Positions 1 through 6,008 of a stretch of DNA of 7,053 nucleotides are shown piece by piece. The notes beneath the pieces are model-generated. The model searched no databases, had not been told where the DNA came from, and worked only from the letters and a program-made list of their open reading frames with translations. A program made the position numbers and the translations under genes. Position 1 is the first letter of the stretch; each line of letters begins with the position of its first letter. The DNA comes from an uncultured Treponema sp. (GTDB lineage: Bacteria; Spirochaetota; Spirochaetia; Treponematales; Treponemataceae): contig CALINC010000159.1 of NCBI GenBank assembly GCA_938045195.1, positions 1-7,053 on the forward strand. Direction: 5' to 3'.

Positions 1-224
1 GTTGGATGAAGATAAGTAAATTCTTCATTCTCTAGAACAGTTTTTAATTGAGAAATATTAATTTCAAAATCAAGAGTTCCTTTTGCTTGTTTTATCGCGA
101 TTTCCCATAAAGATACGAAACTGAAAAAACATCTTTTTGTTTCCATCAAATCTCTTACAGTTATAGAAAGTTCATTGCTTCCTATTACGTACCAAATTAT
201 TGCATGAGTATCCAATAAATACAT
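1..224 (-). CDS. vapC: VapC-type PIN-domain toxin, cut by window edge
   Basis: This is the N-terminal 74 codons of a PIN-domain ribonuclease toxin; the rest lies beyond the left edge. The protein starts MYLLDTHAIIW, the usual opening of the VapC/COG3744 class, in which the Asp after the first beta strand (D5 here) is a metal-binding catalytic residue. The segment SLWEIAIKQAKGTL further on is also typical, with its Glu expected to be a second metal ligand. VapC toxins cleave RNA, often initiator tRNA or rRNA, and are held inactive by the cognate VapB. The ATG at 224-222 overlaps the TGA of the upstream antitoxin gene by one base (TGATG), and GAGGAG stands upstream, so translation is probably coupled. 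Family is seen directly; the RNA target cannot be inferred. Confidence 0.88.
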   Translation of the reverse strand, partial: MYLLDTHAIIWYVIGSNELSITVRDLMETKRCFFSFVSLWEIAIKQAKGTLDFEINISQLKTVLENEEFTYLHP

Positions 225-445
225 CACATATACTCCTCAAATTCTTCAATAGGCTCATCAAAATCGGGAGACATTTTGCAAGGAATATTTTTTAAGCAGC
301 CAAAACCTTTTTTTTGACTTTTTGATGCAGAATTTTTTTCTAATGTAGTAAATTTAAATAAAATATAATCCACATAAGAAGAAATCTCTTCAAGAGCTGT
401 TTGCGGAAGCAACTTTAATTTCTTTTCAAGACTAGTATATAACAC
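224..445 (-). CDS. vapB: VapB-like antitoxin, DUF2281 family
   Basis: A 73-residue protein that I read as the antitoxin of the following vapC. It has the DUF2281-type layout: an N-terminal helix with LPQTALEEISSYVDYILFK (residues about 13-31), a variable linker, then a C-terminal tail GCLKNIPCKMSPDFDEPIEE close to the common 'KMSDDFDEPLEDF' ending. That tail is the part expected to clasp the PIN toxin. The start is a GTG at 445-443 with AGGAG seven bases upstream; no better start is visible. It precedes vapC with a one-base overlap, the usual antitoxin-first order. Unlike classical VapB, no AbrB or ribbon-helix-helix DNA-binding domain is evident, so autoregulation is uncertain. Confidence 0.82.
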   Translation of the reverse strand: MLYTSLEKKLKLLPQTALEEISSYVDYILFKFTTLEKNSASKSQKKGFGCLKNIPCKMSPDFDEPIEEFEEYM

Positions 446-467
446 AATCTTTCTCCTGTTTTTTATT

Positions 468-476
468 AGTATATCA
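468..476 (-). promoter_or_regulatory. Extended -10 promoter of vapBC
   Basis: On the minus strand this reads TGATATACT, an extended -10 element (TGn plus TATACT). Transcription would start near 461, giving a leader of about 16 bases that includes the AGGAG ribosome site of vapB. No good -35 hexamer sits 16-18 bases upstream, which an extended -10 can compensate for. The same TGnTATAcT form occurs before the methyltransferase gene. Confidence 0.5.
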
Positions 477-499
477 TAAATTTCAGATTTTTTCTATGG

Positions 500-516
500 A
501 TATGAAACAGTCATAT
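500..516. promoter_or_regulatory. Inverted repeat upstream of vapBC, possible operator
   Basis: ATATGA-aacag-TCATAT is a perfect 6-bp inverted repeat, about 27 bases upstream of the -10 box of vapB. Position and symmetry suit a regulator site, perhaps for the VapBC complex. AT-rich DNA makes such repeats by chance, so this is only a candidate. Confidence 0.25.
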
Positions 517-591
517 TTTTGAAAAAGGGTAATTTCAGATAAATTTGATGAATTTCTATATAAAGCATTGTACTACAAGATTAGATAGAAA

Positions 592-681
592 TTGGCACGA
601 AAACTGCTATAAAAGATAGTCAAAAGACTATCTTTATACAAACAACTTTCGTACCAAAGCTAATGTCATCAATAATTTCTA
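592..681 (-). other. Decayed attC site with a strong hairpin
   Basis: This stretch resembles the central part of the enlarged attC at 2484-2642. TTGGCACGAAAACTGC (593-608) matches TTGGCGCGAAAGTTGC there, and CAACTTTCGTACCAAAG.TAATGTCA (643-668) matches CAACTTTCGTGACAAA.CAAATGTCA. Its arms still pair (GG.ACGAAA with TTTCGT.CC), and in the centre AAAGATAGTC/GACTATCTTT (612-621, 626-635) forms a perfect 10-bp stem with an AAAA loop. The outer core boxes (GTTAGRY and its complement) are no longer recognisable. The stop codon of the zinc-finger lipoprotein gene lies where the first core box should be, as is common for cassette genes. The central hairpin might also act as a weak transcription terminator for that gene. 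Confidence 0.5.
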
Positions 682-909
682 ATATTTATACGTTCCAGTT
701 CCTTTACATCTATAACACTTTCCAGAACCTTGGCACGTACCACAAGTATGATTAGCATAATCCTGTCCAGTTCCATTGCAACTTGAACATTTTCCAGTTC
801 CCTGACATTGCACACAGGTTACTTCTTTTACTCCACAGCTTGCAAATCCAACTGTCACTGACACTGCCAACATACAAGCTAGCAACACAACAAATGTTTT
901 TCGTTTCAT
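679..909 (-). CDS. Small lipoprotein with four DnaJ-type zinc-finger repeats
   Basis: A 76-residue exported protein made of little more than a signal sequence and the cysteine-rich repeats of DnaJ. The N-terminus MKRK plus a hydrophobic stretch to residue 24 ends in FASC, a relaxed spirochaete lipobox with C25 as the likely lipidated residue (LLAC at C12 is too close to the start). The mature part has four CxxCxGxG motifs: CVQCQGTG (32-39), CSSCNGTG (41-48), CGTCQGSG (56-63) and CYRCKGTG (65-72), enough for two zinc sites as in DnaJ. There is no J-domain or peptide-binding domain. Such repeats suggest a structural or thiol/zinc role outside the cytoplasm, but no function can be assigned. GGAG lies eight bases before the ATG. 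It is the only gene of its cassette, and its stop runs into the decayed attC. Confidence 0.8.
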   Translation of the reverse strand: MKRKTFVVLLACMLAVSVTVGFASCGVKEVTCVQCQGTGKCSSCNGTGQDYANHTCGTCQGSGKCYRCKGTGTYKY

Positions 910-970
910 TTGAAATCTCCTATAAATTTATTTTTAGATCGATAAATGTTATAGGTCGGTTCCGAACCTG

Positions 971-986
971 CCTGCCTTTAGGCAGG
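971..986 (-). repeat. Cassette 5'-end hairpin (lipoprotein cassette)
   Basis: CCTGCC-TTTA-GGCAGG is a perfect 6-bp stem with a 4-base loop. Read on the minus strand, the cassette begins TTAGGT at 995, then TGA, then this hairpin at base 10. The same geometry occurs at all five cassette starts in the window with different stem sequences. A second small stem (GGTTC-C-GAACC, about 956-966) follows here. Confidence 0.6.
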
Positions 987-989
987 TCA

Positions 990-1055
990 ACCTAACATTC
1001 GCTTAACCTGCATTTGCGGCTAGTCCGCAATGTCAGGTTGAAGCGGGTGTTAGGT
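990..1055 (-). other. attC site (66 bp), closing the HIT/methylase-fragment cassette
   Basis: The site is bounded by ACCTAAC (990-996) and GTTAGGT (1049-1055), which fit the attC core consensus RYYYAAC and GTTRRRY. Inside are the paired arms ATTCGCTTAACCTGCATT and AATGTCAGGTTGAAGCGGGT, with TGCGG/CCGCA forming the tip. The arm near GTTAGGT has the extra unpaired bases, which sets its polarity: on the minus strand it follows the gene, as in canonical integron cassettes. It matches the sites at 3461 and 6073 except for a few bases. The integrase would cut between 995 and 996 on this reading. Confidence 0.93.
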
Positions 1056-1056
1056 T

Positions 1057-1360
1057 TTCTTTTCAAAACCAAAACATAATTTTATCTCAATTTTTTATGC
1101 ATTATTTTCAAATACATATTTAAAAATAGTCTACATTTCTTTTGTTCAAACTATTTTTAAATTTTAGATTTTTACTTTTTATTCCTATCCGTATAAGTTC
1201 TCCCGCTCTTTTTTTCCGGAGCAACTTATTCTACTTTATTTCCTAGTTTTAATCTACCCTTAACGATTAAGCCGAAAATGTGTTAGGTTTTACAAAAGCA
1301 AGGTTAACACATTTCTCCAACGCTCATTGCAAAACAATGTAATTTTAATGCTTATATAAG
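1057..1360. other. Gene-free spacer with several inverted repeats
   Basis: No credible gene is seen. The spacer holds TAAGTT-CTCC..GGAG-C-AACTTA (about 1193-1227, one bulge), AAATGTGTTA..TAACACATTT (about 1276-1314, perfect 10-bp arms) and AAAACAATG..CATTGTTTT (1331-1339 with 1362-1370, perfect 9-bp arms, running into the end of the methylase fragment). The middle repeat includes GTTAGGT, an attC-like core word, but without recognisable attC arms around it. A spacer this long between a gene end and its attC is unusual in this array and probably marks deleted coding sequence. Confidence 0.5.
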
Positions 1361-1874
1361 TCATTGTTTTCGAATTTTCTCTTGAAAATAATTGATAAAA
1401 TCATCTAACTTTTCTGGTAATTTTATTATTTTATGAATTCTATTTTTACTCAATAACTCTTTAACCTTCTTTTTAGATTCTTTTTCCAGTTTTTTATCTG
1501 GAAGTATAATTGCGGCTAAAGTACCATTTTTTACATTATTGAGGGTATTCTTTAAAATATCTAAACAACCGTATTTTGACTCGAAAGGAGGATTCATCAA
1601 GATTTTATTGATAGGTTTGGAAGTAATCCAAGAATCAGCTTCATATGTTCTGGAATCTAGTAATTCTAAATTTGTTTTACCATCCTTGTGTATTAGCATA
1701 ATTAACACAAGCTAACGTAAATATTTGCCTATCAAATTCTATTCCAAATAATCGTTCTGCTTTTATTTCTTTAGCTTTATTAGTGTCTACGCCTCCAGCT
1801 TCTTCAATCATATTACTCATCGCTTTAACTAAAAAAGCACCTGAACCAAGTGTAAAATCATTTACAAGGTGGTT
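1361..1874 (-). pseudogene. N6-adenine DNA methylase fragment, frameshifted and truncated at both ends
   Basis: An internal piece of an N-6 adenine DNA methyltransferase (HsdM/type I or IIG-like, N6_Mtase family). The first frame (1874-1701) reads NDFTLGSGAFLVKAMSNMI.. with motif I (DFTLGSGAFL, S-adenosylmethionine binding) and ends after ACVN. One surplus T near 1700 shifts the frame; the second frame continues MLIHKDGKTNLELLDSR.. and contains motif IV NPPF, the catalytic tetrapeptide, then LAAIILPDKKL. A stop stands just before motif I, with no start codon or ribosome site, so the N-terminal target and helical domains are missing. After LPEKL the sequence leaves the family pattern and ends in FQEKIRKQ, so the C-terminal part is missing as well. 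It starts 14 bases after the HIT gene stop. An active product is very unlikely; a programmed frameshift is unlikely given the missing ends. Confidence 0.85.
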
Positions 1875-1888
1875 TTAATCATATGAGA

Positions 1889-2395
1889 TTAAAAGTAATA
1901 AGATACTTTCTTTTTCAAAAATCGAAACAAAGCATCTATTTCACTGCTAGAAAGCAAACTGCTTTTGTGATTTAAATAATGGTGGCCAAACTCATTATCT
2001 GAATATTGCTTTTCTAATATACTGACTGGATTTGAATATCTTGGTCTAATATGAAAATGTAAATGTGGCTGCGGATTATCAGACTTATAGGCATCATTCA
2101 TCAAGCATGTCCAATTAAACATAGTTGCATTTAATTCAACTTTTAACATTAGTTCACATGAATTAATTATATTTTTCAACGAAATCCACTGATTAATCGT
2201 TAAATCACATAAGCTTTGTATATGTTCCTTAGAAAGGACAAATAATCTTCCTATATAATCCTGCTTATCTGATAAAAACACTATCCATTCTGTATTTTCG
2301 AATAATAACCATTTTTTGTCATTCTTATTTAATTTGCAAAGTTCACAATCATTCGCAATAACAGGTATAGACTCTTTTTTTATCATATCACTCAT
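1889..2395 (-). CDS. HIT-family nucleotide hydrolase/transferase-like protein
   Basis: A 168-residue cytoplasmic protein with the histidine-triad signature HLHFH (residues 111-115) in the context PQPHLHFHIRPRY; the middle histidine, H113, is the expected nucleophile for attack on a nucleoside phosphate. CELC (17-20) near the N-terminus and the region around H58 (SKEHIQSL) are the usual structural zinc and fold positions of this family. NDAY before the triad is also typical. HIT proteins hydrolyse AMP-lysine-type, diadenosine or adenylylated substrates; the substrate here is unknown. The ATG at 2395 has AAAGG eight bases upstream; M4 is a possible alternative. It is the first gene of its cassette and precedes a dead methylase fragment. 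Length suits a single-domain HIT protein with a C-terminal extension of about 45 residues. Confidence 0.88.
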   Translation of the reverse strand: MSDMIKKESIPVIANDCELCKLNKNDKKWLLFENTEWIVFLSDKQDYIGRLFVLSKEHIQSLCDLTINQWISLKNIINSCELMLKVELNATMFNWTCLMNDAYKSDNPQPHLHFHIRPRYSNPVSILEKQYSDNEFGHHYLNHKSSLLSSSEIDALFRFLKKKVSYYF

Positions 2396-2454
2396 TTCGC
2401 TGGCCTTTCTAAATTCATTTCAATTTTTGTTTTTATTGTCCATAATTTATAAGT

Positions 2455-2484
2455 ATTTTATCCTTTCGCGCCGATAGGCGTCAA
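2455..2484 (-). promoter_or_regulatory. Candidate promoter for the HIT gene
   Basis: On the minus strand TTGACG (2484-2479), 18 bases, then TAAAAT (2460-2455) gives a fair sigma-70-type promoter. It lies exactly at the cassette 5' end, so the -35 overlaps the recombined border and the border hairpin fills the spacer. The expected leader to the ATG is about 50-55 bases. The match may be partly fortuitous because TGAC belongs to the border motif. Confidence 0.4.
2469..2480 (-). repeat. Cassette 5'-end hairpin (HIT cassette)
   Basis: CGCC-GATA-GGCG, a 4-bp GC stem. Minus-strand cassette start is TTAGAT at 2489, then TGA, then the stem at base 10, the same spacing as the other cassette starts. 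Confidence 0.55.
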
Positions 2485-2642
2485 TCTAACATCCACTTAA
2501 CCTGCATTTGTGCCTTTGCTGACGCGCATAGCGGCAGCAAAGTTGGCGCGAAAGTTGCATAAAAAAGGGAGCTGCGACAGCAGCGACCATTCAAGCAACT
2601 TTCGTGACAAAACAAATGTCAGCGTTGAAGCGGGTGTTAGAC
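2484..2642 (-). other. Enlarged attC site (159 bp), closing the exported-protein cassette
   Basis: The ends, ATCTAACATCCACTTAACC at the left and AGCGTTGAAGCGGGTGTTAGAC at the right, match the 66-bp sites, but about 93 extra bases sit in the central variable part. These form ordered stems: CTTTGCTG/CAGCAAAG (2514-2521, 2535-2542) with CGC/GCG inside; CGAAAGTTGC/GCAACTTTCG (2549-2558, 2595-2604), a perfect 10-bp pair; and GCTGC-GACA-GCAGC (2571-2584) nested within. The variable terminal structure of attC sites is known to range widely in length, so the site may still recombine. The middle arms are shared with the decayed site at 592-681, showing a second attC lineage. Confidence 0.88.
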
Positions 2643-2668
2643 GTTGTCTTTATATAATAGCTTTTTTT

Positions 2669-3427
2669 CTATAACAGATTATAAATCTTTTCATAACTTA
2701 TATATTCTCGTTTCTTAAAATCAAAATCTTTTCCTTTAATCTCTATCGAATTTTCATTAAACATAAAATCTTTTTCAAAACTTATATCTTCAATTTCTTT
2801 TGAATAAAATCTTTGCGAGAACAATATGCAATCTGAAAATAACAATTCAAGAGTTTTTGATGAAAAAGCTAAAAAATATATATCGGTTATTGCCATCCCC
2901 ATAGAAGAATTATTACCAATTCCATAAAGGATATTTTTTCCACTGAAATCATATTTATGAAATAATATTGGAGTGTAATTTGAATGTGTATAATTAATGC
3001 TTGTAACATCTTTTTTTCTTGAATCATATATAAAAAAAACTTGATGTTGATATAACAATCGATCAAGCATTTTTATTGATTTTTCATTTTTAGGGGAAAG
3101 CTGTTCATCAATCCTGATCAGATAATTCATAAATATTTTATTATTATCCAATTTAATAACATTCAATATTTCATAATTTTTAATTGTTATATAATCTGAA
3201 AGAGCATCCACCATATCATCATCCGGATATTTATTTTTTAGTTGGGAAATGATATTTTTTTCAAGAACATCATTATATAATGATGTTAGTTCTTCATTGG
3301 TTACCTCAATAATCTTATTTTCAAGTAAGGTGTTTATTTTATTTATGATTATTTTATTTTCTTTTGCATTTAAAATGAATATACTAAAAAATAAATTTAC
3401 TACAACTAATAATATCCTTTTTTTCAT
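2669..3427 (-). CDS. Exported protein of unknown function
   Basis: I do not recognise this 252-residue protein. It has a clear signal peptide: MKKR, a hydrophobic core to about residue 19, and LNA before K22 as the probable signal peptidase I site. There is no lipobox cysteine and no later membrane segment, so it is probably periplasmic or released. The mature part is rich in Asn, Lys and Ile, with a helical first third (residues about 24-90) and a more strand-like remainder. It is the sole gene of its cassette. AGGAG lies six or seven bases before the ATG. Only 39 bases separate the start codon from the cassette border, and they are occupied by the border hairpin and ribosome site, so it likely has no promoter of its own and depends on transcripts coming through the attC from the restriction-modification cassette. 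Confidence 0.75.
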   Translation of the reverse strand: MKKRILLVVVNLFFSIFILNAKENKIIINKINTLLENKIIEVTNEELTSLYNDVLEKNIISQLKNKYPDDDMVDALSDYITIKNYEILNVIKLDNNKIFMNYLIRIDEQLSPKNEKSIKMLDRLLYQHQVFFIYDSRKKDVTSINYTHSNYTPILFHKYDFSGKNILYGIGNNSSMGMAITDIYFLAFSSKTLELLFSDCILFSQRFYSKEIEDISFEKDFMFNENSIEIKGKDFDFKKREYISYEKIYNLL

Positions 3428-3442
3428 TTCTTTCTCCTAATG

Positions 3443-3457
3443 CGCTCCTGTGGAGCG
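3443..3457 (-). repeat. Cassette 5'-end hairpin (exported-protein cassette)
   Basis: CGCTCC-TGT-GGAGCG, a perfect 6-bp stem with a triloop. Minus-strand start TTAGAC at 3466, then AGA, then the stem at base 10. Here the hairpin ends only 15 bases before the ATG, just upstream of the ribosome site, so it will be part of the 5' leader of that mRNA region. Confidence 0.6.
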
Positions 3458-3460
3458 TCT

Positions 3461-3526
3461 GTCTAACATTCGCTTGACCTGCATTTGTGGCTTGTCCGCA
3501 ATGTCAGGTTGAAGCGGGTGTTAGAC
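3461..3526 (-). other. attC site (66 bp), closing the restriction-modification cassette
   Basis: Bounded by GTCTAAC (3461-3467) and GTTAGAC (3520-3526), perfect complements and good matches to the attC core consensus. Arms ATTCGCTTGACCTGCATT and AATGTCAGGTTGAAGCGGGT with the tip TGTGG..CCGCA. It differs from the site at 6073-6138 at only two positions. The stop codon of the zinc-ribbon gene is four bases away. Confidence 0.95.
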
Positions 3527-3530
3527 AAAT

Positions 3531-4010
3531 TTATTTTTTGAAATCATATATTCTCTGTTTTTCGGATATTACTTTTTTTATTTCTTCCAGTTTATAATCA
3601 CGTGCAGTTTTACTTAATTCTGTAATTCTATACTCTTTATCTTCTCTTGTATTTAAGATTATTTGAAAATATTCCTTTCCATCAAAATCAGAAAATTCTT
3701 CTTTATGTATTGATATAATATTATCAATATGGATTAAATCCTCTCCTAAATCAATAAACGCCATACCTTTTACGCCTCGCAATAATAATTTTAATAATTG
3801 ATGTATATTCTTTTTTCTTTGCTTTTCATATTCTTCTTTTTTATTATTCTTAAACCATCGTCGCTTATAAGCTTTTATTCTTTCTTCTATTTTTTCTATA
3901 CATGTAGTACAAGTAACACTATTTTCCGACATTAAAGAATAAGGTAATTCTTTATTACATTTATCACAAATAAAAATATATTCATATTGTTGATTTACCA
4001 ATTTATACAT
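3531..4010 (-). CDS. Zinc-ribbon protein of unknown function in the restriction-modification cassette
   Basis: I do not recognise this 159-residue protein. Its N-terminus has a four-cysteine zinc ribbon, C15-x2-C18 and C34-x2-C37. A basic, probably helical stretch follows (residues about 40-75, rich in Lys, Arg and Glu; KRRWFKNNKKEEYEKQRKK). The C-terminal part from about residue 80 (GMAFIDLGEDLIHIDNIISI.. with EYRITEL) looks like a small beta-rich domain ending in a helix. A nucleic-acid-binding role is plausible from the ribbon and charge, but this is inference. It follows the endonuclease gene after 23 bases and is the last gene before the attC. The start is odd: AGAGG touches the ATG at 4010; a TTG at 4001 (codon 4) would have proper spacing. 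It could be a regulator or accessory factor of the restriction system or an unrelated passenger. Confidence 0.72.
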   Translation of the reverse strand: MYKLVNQQYEYIFICDKCNKELPYSLMSENSVTCTTCIEKIEERIKAYKRRWFKNNKKEEYEKQRKKNIHQLLKLLLRGVKGMAFIDLGEDLIHIDNIISIHKEEFSDFDGKEYFQIILNTREDKEYRITELSKTARDYKLEEIKKVISEKQRIYDFKK

Positions 4011-4033
4011 CCTCTAAAATTTTTATTTTACTC

Positions 4034-4984
4034 TCAATTCCATTTACAATCTATACAAACAATTGAAGCTGGCATGCCAACAATTTGAATATCAAATTTT
4101 AAACTTGTTTCTACATAGGTTGCTGCATTATGAATTCTAAAACTAAATTGCCAGCCATTATCCATATAAAGTTCAATAGTATTTGTACTTCCTTGTTTGA
4201 ATTCTATACCGACAATTCTTGTAGGTAAACTTGCTACCGGAATAATAATTTTTGGTTTTATTTTTCCTGCAGCTTGATTTAATTTTCCTCTTAAATTATA
4301 TGTTTGAATTTGAGTTATTTTTCTACTATCTAAACTTATTACTTTATAAAAATCAAATTTGCCGAGTAAATACTCAACAAGTTTTCTAGAAATTGAAGGG
4401 TCTACATTATTTGCTCTTTCTACTTCATTCTTAAATGCCGTTAATAAAGGAATATAAACTTTGTCTATTTTATCCCGAACTTCACTCCACTTTAATCCTT
4501 TACAATCATTTTCCAAATAAGAAAAAATAGACTCAATTTCTTGCCAATAATTAGAAGAACATTTTATGCCATACCACTTTTCCCCGAAATCAAGTGTTTT
4601 AGCTAATCTGCTATGTTTTACAGCAAAATGATTATGTTTTAAGCTTAATCCAATTTCCCATTGGATATTTTTACGAGTTATTACAATATCTCTTACATCG
4701 CCTTCTTTTCCTTTTGCGTCAGTTTGAATCTTCAATACTAATAATTCGTTATCGTCTTCTAAAATGCGTGGTTCATAATCAAATAAAGCATAGGTTGCCG
4801 TTTTTGCACTTATTTCAAGCGATTTTTGTAATTCTCTAGGTATTATCTTCCAATCATTTAGTGCAGCTTCATAACTAGAGTTCTTTTCTATTTCAGCAGA
4901 ACGAACTTTTACTATTTCTTTTTGTAACGTAATTAAACTTATATACTCATACGCCCTACCATTATTGTTTGAAGCATTGCTCAT
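4034..4984 (-). CDS. haeIIIR: HaeIII-type restriction endonuclease (predicted GGCC)
   Basis: This 316-residue protein matches the RE_HaeIII family in my memory nearly end to end. It begins MSNASNNNGRAYEY, continues with ILEDDNELLVLKIQ, and has the core KGKEGDVRDIVI..WEIGLSLKHNHFAVKHSRL (residues about 91-127), the most conserved block; the end also fits (WQFSFRIHNA, FDIQIVGMPASI). D96 or D99, E110 and K116 are candidate PD-(D/E)xK-type catalytic residues. The enzyme would cut double-stranded GGCC, leaving the host safe through the adjacent methyltransferase. I chose the ATG at 4984 rather than one seven codons upstream because it matches the family start and has GAGGGG nine bases before it. 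The gene overlaps the methyltransferase end by 23 bases, suggesting coupled or delayed translation after the protecting enzyme. No frameshift or truncation is seen, so it looks active. Confidence 0.9.
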   Translation of the reverse strand: MSNASNNNGRAYEYISLITLQKEIVKVRSAEIEKNSSYEAALNDWKIIPRELQKSLEISAKTATYALFDYEPRILEDDNELLVLKIQTDAKGKEGDVRDIVITRKNIQWEIGLSLKHNHFAVKHSRLAKTLDFGEKWYGIKCSSNYWQEIESIFSYLENDCKGLKWSEVRDKIDKVYIPLLTAFKNEVERANNVDPSISRKLVEYLLGKFDFYKVISLDSRKITQIQTYNLRGKLNQAAGKIKPKIIIPVASLPTRIVGIEFKQGSTNTIELYMDNGWQFSFRIHNAATYVETSLKFDIQIVGMPASIVCIDCKWN

Positions 4985-5996
4985 TTCTTTTTTCCCCTCT
5001 CTCATAATTTTCCAAAGTTTTTTTTATTGCTACTGCAATTTCATAAGCTAGATTAACAGGAACTGCATTTCCTATCATTTTATATGCTTCATCTACATTA
5101 TTGTATTTAAATTTGAATGTGTCAGGAAAACCTTGTATTCTGGCAATTTCTCTAACCGACATACGCCGATAAAGATTTTCTTCTCCCTGTACAAATTGAT
5201 ATTTATTTAATCTCACTTTTTTCATTTTAGGTGCTTGTGGGTGTATTTGACATTGCCGACCTGTCGCTTGAACTGTATAGGCTTGTTCGTTCCACCCTTT
5301 TACTCTATTACGGCTCATAAAAATCGGTGAATATGAACCTGTAAAATATTCATTGTTATTGATGGCTTTTTCATTATGCAAATTTTTTGTATCGGCAGGA
5401 ATAGCTGTATCTTGTAAATCCCAAATTACATCTTTCAAGGTTAATTTCTTATCATCTTGTTCTGTAGAACCTTTTGGAAATTGAAAATCTATTTTTAAAT
5501 CTTTTCTAAAACCAATATAAAACACACGCTTACGCTCTTGTGCTACTCCATAATTTTTTGCATTAACAAGATTTAATGTTATATTATAACCGCACTCTTT
5601 AAACATCCTTAAAATATTTTCCACTGCTTGCGAATGCCGATTTGCAAGCATACCACTTACATTTTCGGCAAGAAAAAATTTAGGCTGTTTATTTTTTAGA
5701 ATACGAATGTACTCATAAAATAATTTTCCTCGTGAATCTTCTATTCCTTTTAGGGAGCCAGCTTCCGACCAAGATTGACAAGGGGGACCGCCAATTATAC
5801 CGTCAATTTTATCGGGAAAATCTGATTCCTTTATTTTACGAATATCGCCTTTTATTAACTTTGTATGTGGGTGATTTTCTATGTATGTTTGCCAAATATC
5901 TTTATCAAACTCATTTGCAACAGGAATTTCAAATCCAGCTGTTTCAAAACCTAAGTCTAAACCACCACAGCCACTGAATAAACTAAGAATTTTCAT
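4962..5996 (-). CDS. haeIIIM: Cytosine-5 DNA methyltransferase, M.HaeIII-like (GGCC)
   Basis: A full-length 344-residue C5-cytosine methyltransferase. Motif I is LFSGCGGLDLGF (6-17, cofactor binding); motif IV GGPPCQSW (69-76) has the nucleophile C73; motif VI is ENV (111-113); motif VIII QERKR (153-157); motif IX RMSVREIARIQGFPD; motif X GNAVPVN (about 309-315). The target-recognition region between VIII and IX has SRNRVKGWNE..YTVQATGRQCQIHPQAP, which agrees closely with M.HaeIII as I recall it, so methylation of the inner cytosine of GGCC is the likely activity. The C-terminal tail of about 15 residues is encoded in the overlap with the endonuclease gene. It is the first gene of its cassette, so protection is made first. 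No Shine-Dalgarno sequence precedes the ATG and the promoter lies very near, suggesting an almost leaderless transcript. Confidence 0.95.
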   Translation of the reverse strand: MKILSLFSGCGGLDLGFETAGFEIPVANEFDKDIWQTYIENHPHTKLIKGDIRKIKESDFPDKIDGIIGGPPCQSWSEAGSLKGIEDSRGKLFYEYIRILKNKQPKFFLAENVSGMLANRHSQAVENILRMFKECGYNITLNLVNAKNYGVAQERKRVFYIGFRKDLKIDFQFPKGSTEQDDKKLTLKDVIWDLQDTAIPADTKNLHNEKAINNNEYFTGSYSPIFMSRNRVKGWNEQAYTVQATGRQCQIHPQAPKMKKVRLNKYQFVQGEENLYRRMSVREIARIQGFPDTFKFKYNNVDEAYKMIGNAVPVNLAYEIAVAIKKTLENYERGEKRNEQCFKQ

Positions 5997-6008
5997 AATA
6001 GAATATTT

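Noticed and set aside
612..635. The 10-bp hairpin as a standard rho-independent terminator
   Set aside because: The stem is AT-rich and lacks a clear run of T after it on the minus strand; it lies within an attC-like context.
783..995. Plus-strand open frame of 70 codons opposite the zinc-finger lipoprotein
   Set aside because: It is the complement of a gene with four clear CxxCxGxG repeats, lacks a ribosome site and has no family features.
3249..3440. Plus-strand frame coding for a hydrophobic peptide
   Set aside because: It mirrors the signal-peptide end of the exported-protein gene; AT-rich antisense gives Phe/Ile-rich frames by chance.
4984..5005. Start of the endonuclease seven codons further upstream (MREGKKEM)
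   Set aside because: The family begins at MSN..NN.GRAYE, and the GAGGGG ribosome site would lie inside the coding sequence of the longer form.
5732..5977. Plus-strand frame within the methyltransferase gene
   Set aside because: Antisense to conserved methyltransferase motifs I to IV; no start signals and no recognisable product.
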